DNA of 64,000 bases from Piper betle (Eukaryota > Streptophyta > Magnoliopsida > Piperales > Piperaceae): NCBI GenBank assembly GCA_033002965.1, contig JAURVB010014057.1, positions 1 to 64,000 on the forward strand, read 5' to 3'. The notes under the pieces are model-generated. The model saw only the letters and a list, made by a program, of their open reading frames with translations, was not told the origin of the DNA and did not search any database. Positions 31,596 through 44,050 of the stretch are shown here, one piece after another (positions within the stretch are counted from its first letter, which is position 1; each line of letters starts with the position of its first letter). A program made the position numbers and the translations under genes.

Positions 31596-34500
31596 TGTAA
31601 CACCCCAATCCGGTTTACTCTCAACCCGGACCAGAATTGTTACAAAGGATCGAACTACTCGTAAACCGATTAATTTGGCTGACCCAAAACCTAAACGGCT
31701 ACGACATAACCCTCTCGACGTCTCAAGATGGAGCACGCCGCTAATGCGCAAACAATATATGAATGAGATGCAAAACCCTAGCAGGATACTACGTGAATGT
31801 TATGATGATAGCCACACACAAAAATAATTTAAATAGCAACAAAATTCCCAAAAATCCTGGAATAAGACGGACAGAGTCTCCCCTAAAAGTGCAATAAGGG
31901 GACGACCTGTTAAAAACACGGCACATTATAGGGTATATATATAAAACCATAATGCACACCACAATAGGATTTAAGCAACAACACATCTTGTAATTGGGTC
32001 TAGCCCACCTGCAATTCATACTCAGCTCATTTGGTTCCTTTTTCATTTCAGCATCGCACATCATTAAAGCTTTTCTCAAAACATTTCCAAACATTTCCAA
32101 AACAAGGCATACGAGCCTCACAAACATATGCATATATATACACAACCATATCCATCCACAATCATCATACAATCACATCACATCTTACGCAAAAGTCGAC
32201 GTGGCGCCAGGTATGTGTGTGCAATGCAAGCGCTAATCCTTCGTCAAGGCCGGCATACACCATTCATCATCCTCACCTACATATAGTAGAAAAACGTCAG
32301 CAATGGGTGTCACTGGTCCGAAAATAACTAATATCAAACTAGAACATGAGAGCAAACTCTCATGGAAAGCAAACAATTATATATATCTTCCTCAAGAACT
32401 CTCATAGGGCTACTAAAGAGGAGCCATTGAGCAGCTGACTCAACAGCATCCTGATCTATCTGGTACTGTGCCGCTCTCGGCACTTCTTTTTCAGTACTTC
32501 GCATAAAACTTTTATCCTAAGCCCTCTCCGAACCTCCATATTACTCCTGGCCTTGAGCACGTAGGCCGAGTACTCTCAGGCATGCGCCTTTAGTACCCTT
32601 TGAACCACAAGTCCGGACATGCGCTATACTTAACAGTACCCGTAAACCTCTACGTTCTCCGGGTGTGAGGAGCTCAAACGTAGAGTTGTTAGGATCCCTT
32701 GGGAATGGAACAGGCCGCTCACTAATCCAGAGCCCGCTTTGACTGGCACGACATCCGCTCATGGTACGTGCAAGTCGATTCATCTTCTCTTGTCTCACTG
32801 AAAACTCGATAAAACTATTTATAGGGTTTGGTCAGGATTTATTATAATAGGCCCGAAGGCAACTTGAGGTGGATCTTATTTTCAAAAACAAGCTCAAGGG
32901 ATCTCATCCTCGAGGGTTATTAATTCCGAAAACAATCGACCAGATGACCCGTGTTAGGTGGGGTCCAATAAATCATCCACCTGACATGTCCTACGATCAA
33001 TAAATCAAATCACCGATAGAGTAGAGCGATAAAACCTGAGAAGCGTGTCCTAACGGACCTGTCAGAAGCTCCAAGCGCAGTCTCATGCCTAGACGGCGAG
33101 CTCCTGCAACGAACCTACATGAACATAACTATTTACTAATGCCCATACATATATGATGCACGCCTATATAACTAATATATCCACATGCATACATGAATCT
33201 AATCAAACATGACAATCATCTCAACAATCACACTAAATCTCTAATTGTCAAGCAAGTTAATAATTTTATGATTTCATACGTTACTTATTACCTAGCACTT
33301 TTAATTCCAATTTCAAAACATACCTATTCTAATTAGGTGACAATGGTTTAATCAATTTAATCCGTTTAACTTAATACTAGCATGCAAAACCTAAATCATG
33401 CAAATTCATAAATTAACTAGCTAGCACGCATTTAATTAACTATTCAGTAGTTTACTAACAATTTCATTAGTGAGCATTTACATCACACAACACAATCTAC
33501 GCTAATCATCACATGTTTATCATAATTCACAATTAATTAAACTAAAATCATGAAGTTAATAAAATTAATTCCAATATGCTACCATGACCACAACATGCAT
33601 ATAATAATACTGAAAAAAAGGAAAAACCACCTCGCAATCGGCGCTGAAATCGGTGCCGACAGACGAAGGCGGTGAAGTCGAGCCGGCGGTTTTCTGGCGA
33701 CTTCCCAGTCAGTTTTCCGGCAACTGCTCCGGTGGAGCAATCGGAGGTAAGGGTTAGCACCGTCTCGGCGAGCTTGACCCAATGGTGGTGACGACAAGGG
33801 CAGCCGCGGTGGCGATGGCCATCGACGGCGGCGTCGAGTTCGGTCGGGGCGGTCGGTCGCTCCGATCAGACCCACGGCCGGCCTCGACGGCGGCGCTAGG
33901 TAAGGGGGAAAGGTAGGGGAAGTCGAGGGGAGAGCTTCGACGTCATGGTGGCAGCAGTCCGGCGCACACGGCGGCGGAATCACGTCGAGAACGGCCGTGA
34001 AATCGAGGGCAATTTCCGGCGTCGCGACGGCTGGACGGTGGCCGGGCGCGGTCGAGGCAGCAAGGCGACGGCACGGCTGGGTGGCGTCGATCGGCGGCGA
34101 GGTGGCGTCGACGGCGGTGGCAAAACTCTCAAGGGCGGCGGCTAGGGTTTAGGGCGGTGAAGACGTCGGGGTTTGGGGAAGGAAGATGAGAAATATAGGA
34201 GTGGCAAACTTGTAAATAAAACTTGACTCGACACCGGCTCGAGTCAAGAATAATAACTAACTTCGGAATAAATCCCAGAAAAATTGAGGAAAAATCCCAT
34301 AAAATCAAACAAAACAACACAACATCCAAATGACATGATCGTATAACTAATAACCCACCCGAATACCATCTAACGCGTCCTAATGCGTTATTCGGCCTAA
34401 ACTAATTCTACGGTCACAACATGAAAAAAATAAAATCATCAACTGTATACTCTCATATCTACTGATAACTCAGTCTGCTGATGTGTATCTGATGCTATCA

Positions 34501-34651
34501 TCGATACTTGGGTATACATGAACCCTCATAGCACGTGCACACGGTCGGCCTCGGTCCTGCACACGTGTTCTGAAAGCTGAACCAACTCGAACCATTGTCA
34601 AACCGACCGGCTAACGACTATAAAACCCTGACTCGAGTCATGGGTTTTACA
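31596..34651 (-). mobile_element. Full-length Tekay LTR A (3056 bp) shared by two element bodies
   Basis: In minus orientation it begins TGTAAAACCCATGACTCGAG and ends GGGGTGTTACA. It has a primer site on its left (31579-31591) and a polypurine tract on its right (34652-34665). It therefore serves as 5' LTR for the body on the left and 3' LTR for the fragment on the right, as in a head-to-tail array. Inside, in element order, are the GACTCGA...CGAGTC motif (34223-34247), a GC-rich block (33600-34160), TATA box CTATAAATAG (about 32818-32827) and the acceptor-like cassette (32282-32340). Open frames in the GC-rich block are not conserved between LTRs. Confidence 0.9.
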
Positions 34652-34665
34652 ACCTTCCCTCCTTA
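34652..34665 (-). promoter_or_regulatory. Polypurine tract, Tekay element
   Basis: TAAGGAGGGAAGGT on the minus strand abuts the LTR start, the standard plus-strand primer. The same string precedes the 3' LTR of element B at 47807-47819. Confidence 0.85.
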
Positions 34666-34766
34666 TAAAAATTTCATCCTCGAAATTTTAAGTCAAGGAG
34701 GCGTCAAACATAATGTTGTAAACTGTAATCGAGGTTGGAAACTGTAGTATCTGGTCCAGAAGCTGG

Positions 34767-35439
34767 CTACTCGAATAACTCAGGATACTTCCTGATCTCG
34801 TCCTCGCGCTCCCATGTTGATTCTTCTACTCGGCGTTGATTCCACTGTACTTGTACTAAGGGAACCTGCTTACGTCTAAGGGTCTTCACTTGATGATCAA
34901 CTATCCTCGTTGCGTCCTCTAGATACGTCAAGTCAGGATGGAGTTCTATCTCTTGGAAATTGATAACGTGGGAGTTATCTGGGTGGTACTTCTTCAATAA
35001 AGACACATGGAACACTGGGTGTACGACTGATAGGTGAGGCGGCAATGCCAAGCGATAGGCCACCTGACCTACATGTTCTAGAACATCAAATGCTCCTATG
35101 TGCCGCGGGTTAAGCTTCCCACACATACCAAACCTCATGTTTCCCTTGGTTGGTGAAACCTTTAGAAGAACATGTTCTCTGACCATGAAGTGAATCTCAC
35201 GTCGACGTTGATCAGCGTAGCTTCTCTGTCGATCTTGAGAAGACCTCATTCTCTTTTTAATCTACATAACCACATCTTGTGTCTGCTAAACCATCTCTGG
35301 TCCAACCCTCCTCGGCTCACTGCCCTATACCCAACACACTAGGGATCTGCACGGCCTACTATATAGCGCTTCAAATGGTGCCATCCCAATACTAGCCTGG
35401 TAACTGTTCTTGTAAGCGAATTCCACCAAGGCCAACCAT
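34767..35439 (-). pseudogene. pol: Integrase C-terminus and chromodomain of a second Tekay copy
   Basis: The frame 34767-35249 is intact for 160 codons. It contains a GPY-like region (MCGKLNPRHIGAFDVLEHVG then VAYRLALPPHLSVVHPVFHV) and a chromodomain-like tail (LEDATRIVDHQVKTLRRKQV, VEESTWEREDEIRKYPELFE). Such tails guide integration to chromatin marks in Tekay/Del chromoviruses. The part 35240-35439 continues into the integrase in another frame and duplicates 27375-27560, proving a second element copy. At 35440 it is cut off by another LTR. Confidence 0.85.
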
Positions 35440-38352
35440 GTGTTGAACACAAGTGTGTGTAACATATATCTGTCCATCATCCACCAAGAGAACAATGACC
35501 GAGTACTCTCATGTAGTCACCTTCATTACCAAAAACAAGTCTAGACATGCATTGTACACAACAATACTTTTTTATTTCACGCTCCTTCACGTGTAAGGAA
35601 GCTCAAGATGTAGAGATGTTAGGATCCCTCGGTAATTGAATAACCTTCTCACTAATCCAGAGCTCACTACAACCTGCACATGCGCCCCGCTTATGGTATA
35701 CGCGAGGTCAAATTTACCAACTTTTGGCTCACTGAAAACTCAATAAAAACTATATATAGGGCTGGGAAGGGAATTATATAAGTTGGCTCAAAGGTAACGT
35801 GAGTTGGAGCTAAGTTCGAAACCAACACGTGGGATCTCATCCTCAAGGGTTATTAATCACAGAAGTAAAATACGTCCAAATGACTCCTGTTAAGTGGGGA
35901 CAAGTAAAACATCCACTTAACACATCGTATGATTTGGAAATTAAATCCACAATAGAGTAAGCGATAAATCTGAGAAAAGTCCTAACAGGCCCATGGTCCA
36001 AGCTCTAACTGCATCAGCATATCTACAGCGAGGTCGGACTCCAGAACTTAAATTTGAACCCACTACTAAGCAAACGACTAAAAATTTTATATAATGCATA
36101 GTTGTGGTGGGTGCTCACTTCAACAATAACATCAGAAACAATAGTTAATGCAAAAGAAATAAACGAACAACATGTGACACTCAAAACGAGGCATGTGCAA
36201 GAAATAAATAAATAAATAAATAACAATACAAAAAATAATAGTGGATAAGTAACATCAAGAAAAGTAGTAAATAATAAATAATAATAATAATATAACTAAC
36301 ACTAAATAAATATATGACTAAACGCGAATAAATATCAACACATACATAACCAAGCAAGTAAATAAATAATTATTTCATTAATTAAATGGTTAATTAATTA
36401 ATTAATTACTTAAATGAATAAATAATTAATAACAATTAATCATGAATAATATTAATATAATATTAAATATAGGAATATATGATTAAATACAAATAAAAAA
36501 TAACGTGAGGGAGCAAATAAATAATAAGTAATCATTTAATTAAATTAAATAAGATAAACATGAACAAAAATAATATCAATCAATAATTAAATCATCAATA
36601 ATAATAAATAATTGTAAAAGCATTCATCATAATTGACAAATATAAAAAGAAATAGAAATAAGTAATAATGAATTACTAAATAAATAAATAAATAACTAAT
36701 AAATAAAAAAACCTTTTATAACATCAAAATATATTAAATAATGTGAATATGCATCTAAACTAACACAAGGAGTGTCAAATTACAATAAATGGTCGAGAAA
36801 CGGACAAAAACCGTTGGAAAACAGCTAGAAAGGGCAACTGAGTTAATTGGGCTAAAATGGATCGACTCTGGCCGAGTTAACTTGGTCCGAGTTAAGTAAG
36901 ATGGTGGGATGGGTTGATTGAGGAGACAGGCACGAACACGAGCAAGTAGATGCAAGCGTGGGCTAGGAGGATATGATCACGAGCAAACGGACGCAAACAC
37001 AGGCAAACAGACACAAACATGGGCAAACGGGCATGACGACCACACAAATGGGCAGGCTGTGCCCGCTGCTGGAAAACTCCAATGGCGGGGAGCCAAGGGT
37101 TGCCGCCATTCAAGATTGATAGGGGATAATGTAGAGGTGTTGATTAGGGTGCTCGCTGACGGAGCCAGGTAGCCGGTTGGCCAGAAAATAGTAGGAAATG
37201 AAAGAAAATGCTGCTGGGGTAGGTGGAGTCGCTGGTGATGATTTTGGCATTGACAGTTGGCGGGGGTGGCTAGTCTCAAAATGTTGCCCGTTGAGTGAGG
37301 AAAGTATCTGAGCTAAGGATCGATGGTGTCCTACCAATGATTGGCCCAAAAATAGTTGGAAAAGGATGGAAATGCTGTGGAGAAAGTGCGAGCCACCGAC
37401 GGCAATCACGGACGATGGCAGAGGTCGGGGCTCATCTTAAATGGAAGATCTCGGCAATGGAAATCGCTCTAGGTGGTTGGTCTCACTCGGAAAATGGCTC
37501 GAAAGGTAGTGGTGGTGGCGGTGGAAATCGATGAACAAAATGCCATTGCCGAAGGCAGCTAGCGCTGGCACCGATGGTGCTAACAGAATGCGTCAATAGC
37601 TAGCCACGAGGTGGTCACGATCATTCCAGTTCGGTGGCTAGAGGAGGCTGGAGACTTGCTGGTGGCAGCCCAAAGTGGTAGCGGCACTCAAGTTGAAATT
37701 CCCAAATAGTGGGAGGGAAAAACCAGGAGTTTTTTCTAATTTTGCTGGACCGATCCAGATCTTGCCAAATGGTGAGATCTCATCGTCTGACAATTTGTGG
37801 GCCCGATGGACTCCACATAGGGTATATATATGGTTGCGAAGTGTTTGGATCCATGCCAATAAAAGTCGAAATTAACGTAAAGTCTAAAGAGTGACTTTAT
37901 GGACAAAAGGAGACGCAAGAAGGCTAAATAGGCATCAAAACCTTGAACTCAATTGAATGAAAATTTAAGACTCAAATCAAACTGATCACATAAGGGCAAT
38001 CCGATAGTCCAAAATCCTTATAATGTATGCTAAAGAGGTTTCTTTAAAAAGCCCAAATGGATACTAAATGATGCAATGGCCTAGATATAGCCCCTAAAAC
38101 CTTGGGGTAACACAAGCTAAAATTTGTATACCTCAAATATACTGATAAATCATGCACTATATCATAACTAAAGCTATCATCTGTATATCTAGCATACCCA
38201 GCATCCATAACATGCTCATACGGCCATCTAAGCCACATACTCATAGTCTGAAAGCTGGTCTAGCTTGAACCGACTCCAACCGACTTGATACTGGCCCAAA
38301 CTGGGCAAAGCCAGTAACAAGTAAAACCCTAAACCGGCGCTAGGGTTTTACA
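35440..38352 (-). mobile_element. LTR of the 57776-type, 3'-truncated, minus orientation
   Basis: In minus orientation it starts TGTAAAACCCTAGCGCC at 38352. Through the first 300 bp it tracks the solo LTR at 57776 (shared tttagactatgagtatg and agctttagttatgatatagt text). The middle contains the AATA-rich stretch 36200-36720 and a GC-richer stretch 36900-37620 with short frames that I do not accept as genes. TATA-like CTATATATAG is near 35750. About 200 bp of the LTR end are missing at the 35439/35440 junction. Confidence 0.75.
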
Positions 38353-38556
38353 CATTCCAACTCAGGTCAAACTAAAGGGTGCAAGGGTGATATGGCAACA
38401 CCTTTGCATCGCACGAAAAAGTGGGGAATTTCAAATTGCTCAGCACCTTTGTGCCCAAACCTAAAACCCTAATCCTAATTCGTCTTTGGAGCAAGGGCGC
38501 TGGGGCAGCGTCGTTGTGCCAAACATAAAATTTGTGCACTTATGATTTTTACCATA
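38353..38556 (-). mobile_element. Family E LTR fragment, inner part
   Basis: Reversed, it matches the family E text near 20250-20390 (cacaaaggcgct..., aatttgaaattcccc). It continues the fragment at 39796-40097, from which it was parted by a family C LTR. Confidence 0.55.
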
Positions 38557-39795
38557 TGGCAAACCTCAAAAATAATTAGGTTATTTTATTTAGGGTTTTA
38601 TAAATCTTAGAACAATTATTAAATACTATTTAATTAAATCAATTCTTGGGATTGAATTTTTGGAATTGGGACCCATTCGCATTAACTCAATAGTCAATTT
38701 TTTTTACTTTTTGTTATCACACTAATGGTTGGTATTTCGTATTATAACTTAATAATCAAATTTTGACTTTTCGTTATCACACTAATGGTTGGTATTTAAT
38801 ATAGTTATGTGTGATTATGTTCTTTTCTATAAAATTTTATTTAGTGACTTCTTGAACTCCACACATATTCTTCTACATAAAGGAGAATTTTGTTGATGTT
38901 TAATATAATATCATCTTGATAGTTTGTAAGCACATGTTGGAACGCTTTAGAGAAGTTTCATTCATATTAGGATCATGTATCATAGTTGCTGGGTGCTTCA
39001 TCACAAGTCCAAGTTCGTATAATTACTTGAGATTTTATATATTCCTATTTAGGAGCCTTGGTCGGCCTGAGCCCACATTCGATCACCATGCACCGAGCGC
39101 AATAGAGGTCAAAAAATTGACTCAGTTTGACATAGGGAAGCACCCTTAAACTTCTTGAAAGATTAAATACTTACCCCCCATGCCGATAGGGGTGACAAGG
39201 CGCAATGGCGCAAGGCGACTCATTATGCACTTGTGATACCGAGAGGGTGAGTCAATGGCAAATATCAGTAACTATAGGCCAAGGGCCACGTAGCGTGTGT
39301 GCGCATAGATGGGATTGTAGCTGGATGGGGCGGCCACCCCTCCCAGCATAATAAGAGCTCTACAGGGGCTCATAATCACTAAAAGATTCAAATTCAGATG
39401 TTGTAGAATATATTCACTCATTTCTTATAATTATATGACTTAGTGTTTTTATCATCTAATGTAGAATTGCCTCTACAGGTGTGGGCATTTGTTCGAGGCG
39501 CGGGTTCGTCAAGAATTTGGACGAACAGCATTATGGAAGGACGGGTAAGAGTCAAGATACCTGGAGGACTCTGTAATTAGACTTTTTTTCTTATATGTTA
39601 TTATACTTTTAGATTGTTTGCATGGCACTGGGATTTCAGTTTGGTTTATGGAGCTTAGATTATTCCGAGCATTTATTATATTAAATGTTATGTCATGTTA
39701 TTTAAAATTTTAAAAATTAATAGAAAATTAATTTATGAGATACTTAGTTTTATATAGTAACACTTGGCTCATGGCTCGGAATGGGTGGGCCTACA
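38557..39795 (+). mobile_element. Family C LTR, probably solo
   Basis: It is the reverse complement of the LTR at 49692-50913 over its full length of about 1.2 kb, from cctcaaaaataattaggtta to ggctcggaatgggtgggc. It interrupts a family E LTR. Its terminal bases have decayed (TGGCAAACC at the start, GGCCTACA at the end) and no target duplication is clear. Confidence 0.7.
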
Positions 39796-40097
39796 AGGGG
39801 CAACTTCGGGAACCACACCGCTCAACGGAGAGGGTTGCCAACGCGCAACAAAAACACTCTAAACAAGCGATGGACTCGGTCCTGACATCTAACTAGACAC
39901 GACTCGACCGGACCAAAAATAAAAAGATCGGGCACGTAGTATCTTATGGGAGTACCAAAGTCAAAGGAGGCGATAGCTGGCCAACCACATACCATACCAT
40001 ACATGAATCACAACGAGAAGGGCAGGACCTTACCAACCAAATTTGGGTATGACTGAACCGACACAAAAACACACAGGCAAAAGACCTGGGGTTTACA
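39796..40097 (-). mobile_element. Family E LTR fragment, 5' end
   Basis: In minus orientation it starts TGTAAACCCCAGGTC at 40097. It shares ttggttcagtc-like, ttcatgtatggtatg and gtcgtgtctagttaga blocks with 19928-20170. Confidence 0.7.
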
Positions 40098-40713
40098 ATT
40101 ATTTGCAGGTTTCTCAAGCCCTGGAGTCTTGAAACTGATGGTTAAATAATACATGTACGTGAAACCATTTTACTTGTGTAGGTACACAGCGAAGAAGGAA
40201 CATAGGTCGAAAGATCTTCTGTGATTTGTAATTGTAGGAGAAGGACCCATGTGATGACGCGGCAAGCTAACAACCTCATGAATGTGAAATATATGTTAAA
40301 CGTATTATGAATGATCTAAAAATGTGGCATAACGTTCTAAAAATATTTCTGTGAATAACAAATGATATTATGAGTGTTCTATGATTGTTCTATGATTGAA
40401 TGATAATTTTATAGGTTGTGTAATTTTTCCATCATCCTATTTACAGGAGAGACTTTGCCTGATTATCTTCAGAAACTTAGTCTCCTTTGTAATTCAACTC
40501 ATCTAGGATATCCTATTCACATGAGTCCAGCCCTGGGTGTCTTACATGCATTGTGGTGTTGTTCGCCCATTAGATTCCCTCGAGTCTTGTATTTTGACAC
40601 CTTCAGTTGTTAGGTCCTTCTATTGTTTTTCTATTTTAATGAGTTCTAAATTAGTATCCTAAAACTTATCATTTTAATTTGGTTCCCTCTGCGGGCCAAA
40701 TGGGGGTGTTACA
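40098..40713 (+). other. Unassigned DNA ending like an LTR
   Basis: No gene. The last bases (ggccaaatgggggtgttaca, ending 40713) look like a plus-oriented LTR terminus, but I could not match the rest to another LTR in the window. Confidence 0.35.
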
Positions 40714-40718
40714 AAAAG

Positions 40719-40957
40719 AGTGAGTTCTTATTAGGAGAAGGCTTAAGTCTTGAAGAGACACCAAAGGAGTGTGTCCTCACTAATAAAGGCTAGATCGTGA
40801 AGATATGACAAGGAATGCATTATCGCTAGGAGAGGACTTAAGTTGTAAATAGATGCCTAAGGAGCATGTTTTTGCAACTGAGGCCGAGACCTTCATAAGG
40901 TGTCGAATAAATGAGTTCTCCCTAGGAGAGGATAAGTCTTGGAGAAATGCCAAAGGA
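40719..40957. repeat. ~100-bp tandem repeat, split by element B
   Basis: Units begin with (c)taggagaaggcttaagtctt-like text, near 40734, 40827 and 40923, and carry gcc(t)aaaggag in each. The third unit breaks off at 40957, where element B starts, and the array resumes at 53935 (ctcgctagtaaaggcttaaa, then cttgaagagacgtcaaag). Confidence 0.7.
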
Positions 40958-43841
40958 CTCGAGTCAAAGTTTTACCTTAGCGAACCAGTCAGTTCAACCG
41001 TTAGTTCGGGTCGAGTCAGTAGCATGAACTGCATGCTGAGCCAAGGCTAGTCTTGAGTTATGAGCGATGAGGGTTAGGTGTATATGAGTATATAATGATA
41101 ACATCTAAAAAATAATGAGAATTCAGTTATTAAAGAATATGAAAGTATGCATTATATATTTTTTATATATTTGATCGAAGAATTATTTTTAGGCCAAATA
41201 ACACATTAGGGCGCGTTATAGGGTAGTTTGGGTGGGCTATTAGTTATAGAGCATGTCACTGTGGTGTTACGGTGTGTATTATATTTTATGGGATTTTCCC
41301 CCAATTGTTCTTGATTTTTTTAGATTTATTACGGGTTAGATCTTTTTACTCAAGTTGGAGTTGAGTCAACTTTTATTTACGATATCACTACCGACCGATT
41401 TCCTCAACGCCCTCCCCCACTCCCCCCCTCCCCCAACCCCCCGATGCTTCTCTTTCCCCCAAACCCTCGACACCAACCCCCTTCTCTATCACTAACGCCC
41501 CTCCGACCACCGCACCACTGCTGATTGACACCGCTGTGCACCGAAAAACATTGCTGACAATTCCCCACGTCGTCCATCATCGCTAGCCACCAAGATGCGA
41601 CGAAGTGGCTGCGACCTCGCCGCGCTCCCGTCGCTGTTTCCACTGCTGGAGACTGTCACTGCACCATCTAGTTGCCCCCTTGACATTGCCAACCCTCCCG
41701 TGACCTTTCTCAACTGGAGCATAGCACAACATAGGCCATTTCGGCAGGATCTTGTCACCCCACCACCGACCGCCCTTGTTCGACATCGTAGACACATCGG
41801 GATTGTTGAGCCTGTGCCAACGGAACCCCATACCACTGCCATCCCACTGGTAGCTGCCACCAACAACAATCGCCAAAAAATTGCTGGAAAATGGCTAGAA
41901 CCCGCCGAAAAACCGAATTTGCTAGAATTCACCGGATCTTCTGCCGAACTCATCCAATCAAACCCGATTGGACTTCGGGTACCGCCGAGCGCTAAAATTT
42001 GAGCTCCAAGACACACAACAAAACCCTAGCCATTGCCGATTACTGATGATGCGATGTATAATTACCTTCGATTTAATTATTTAAAATTGATAATTATTAG
42101 CACAACATGCTTGGACTGACTGTTTGATGTGATAAATGCCTGATAGTGGATGAAGTGATATTTGTAAGATTTGACTTATGCTTAATAAATGCTAATGATC
42201 TAATTAAGTAAATTAAACCTAAGCATGCTAATTGCCTACAACGAACTTAGAAAAACATAATAAAATCAGTGTGAATAGAATGAACAAGGGATATTTTATT
42301 GTGACGTGGATTGTTTATTGTTTGATGGATGATGATTGTAATGTGAGTGTGATGTTCATGTTGAGTTTGATGCATCACTTATTTAGCCGATGTTAGCTTC
42401 TAGATTTGATGTGTAGGTATGGAGTATGAGCTTGTTTCATAGGAGTGCAACTACGTTTAGACCATTTACTAGGTCCATTTAGGGCTCGCCTCTGGTTTGA
42501 CTTCTCTACTCTGTCGTGTTTTGTTTTAACAGGTAAGCAGACGTGTCAAGTAGTGGATTTATCGTATCCCACTCCACACGGGCCATTTAACCAATTGTAT
42601 TTTCAAATTAATAACCCTTGACAATGAAATCCCTCAAATTTGTTTTCGTCACTCAGATCAGCTCACGATGCCTTCGAGCCCATTATATAGAAATCCCTAC
42701 CTAGACCTCTGTATATATAGTTTTTGCATTTTTAGTGAGATGTGAGACGATGGAAAGCCAACGACCATGTCTTGAGATAAGGTGTGAATTCATCAAAGCG
42801 GGCTCTGGAATTTGTGAGCGTCCATTCCATACTCGAGGGATCCCACTTTTGATTTTCCTCAAACCTGGAGCAGTGTGGAGGTTTACGGGTATTGCTATAC
42901 AGTGCATGTTTAGACTTGTGGCTTCAAAGGGTATTGAAGGCCCATACATGAGAGTACTTAGCCTTTCTACTCAGGGCCTGGAGTAATATGGAGGATGTAG
43001 AGTACCAAAAGGAAAGAGTATGATTTTCCTGCCTAAGGGATAAATTAAAGTGACCAAGGACAGAGAATTAGATGGAAAGGGGACGCTGTCGAGCTAGGCA
43101 GATAGCTCCCAATTATTTCCCTTTGAGAGTTCTTGAGGAAGAATAATGAAATTTTTATTCAACAAGAGGGTCAGCTCTACTGTGTCAGTTTGTTACTAGT
43201 TATTTCTGAACTAGTAACGTTCGTTATTGATGGCTTCTTATTATATATGTAGGCAAGGACTACGAGGAATGAGAGATGTTGGGTCTACGGAGGAGCAGTA
43301 CTAAAATCACACACACATGTATTTGTCACTTGTAATTGGTAATGTGTTGAACTATGTAGATAATGAATTTTAATGCCATTCTGTAAACTCCTAAAGATAT
43401 TTTTGCATGTGATTAAAAATGGAAAGTAGAAAATGAATAGGGTGAGCTACGGAGCGAGGATAACTAGAATGTAAAAAACATGGTATGTTTGGACTATGTT
43501 TCAATTTTTATTGTTATAAATATATACTACTTGTTGTTGACAGGGTGACACCTATTGCACTTTTAGGTGAGACTATGCCCATTTCATTTTCAAAATAGAT
43601 ATATCTTTTAAACTTTTGGTTTGTTTGGTTTGTTTGTGTACTTGTTTGCATATCATGGCATGCATGTAGTATGATGTTAGAACCCAAGCATCTCATCCAT
43701 GCTTTGCATGCTGCATCACCATCAAGAGACACCAAGGGTAGAGCCGAGTTGGCTTAACTGAATCCAGTAAATTAGCAAACAGTTCAGTTGCCGGTTACAT
43801 TTTTGGGTTGGTTCACATGTGAACCGAAATGGGGTGTTACA
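40958..43841 (+). mobile_element. 5' LTR of Tekay element B
   Basis: It is homologous along its whole length to the 3' LTR (47820-49691 plus 52984-53931). The first 14 bp, including the TG end, are missing at the junction with the tandem repeat. In order it holds the start region with ctcgag, a GC-rich block (41400-42010), the donor-like gat|gtataatt, a TATA box GTATATATAG (42711-42720), the acceptor-like TATATGT-AG|G at 43252 and the end GGGGTGTTACA. By eye about one base in ten differs between the two LTRs in a 140-bp stretch near 42450, mostly transitions, so the insertion is old. Confidence 0.9.
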
Positions 43842-43845
43842 GATG

Positions 43846-43858
43846 TGGTATCAGAGCT
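43846..43858 (+). promoter_or_regulatory. Primer-binding site, Tekay element B
   Basis: TGGTATCAGAGCT four bases after the LTR end. Initiator tRNA-Met type. Confidence 0.9.
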
Positions 43859-44050
43859 AACTCTTGGTTGATTAAGATAGTGGATGCATTATAGGTTACA
43901 TGTGTGCGAAAGCTGCTCCGAGCTGTATTGACAGGTATTTTTCTGTCATAGTGTTTTTGGCTTGCAGATTTTCTTGCCAAGAAGTGGTGTTATAGGGTGA
44001 TCAAAATAGAGTAGTGAGTATCATCAAGTTAGTGAACTAGACTCCTAAGA

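Noticed and set aside
36892..37620. Group of 70-100 codon frames on both strands
   Set aside because: They sit inside the truncated LTR 35440-38352, overlap each other and lack domains.
38557..39795. Target duplication around this family C LTR
   Set aside because: Five bases on either side (CCATA and AGGGG) do not match, so I do not claim a clean insertion.
41492..42016. 174-codon minus-strand frame and 135-codon plus-strand frame
   Set aside because: They lie in the GC-rich part of an LTR. The matching part of the other LTR (48250-48870) has stops and frame changes, so there is no coding constraint.
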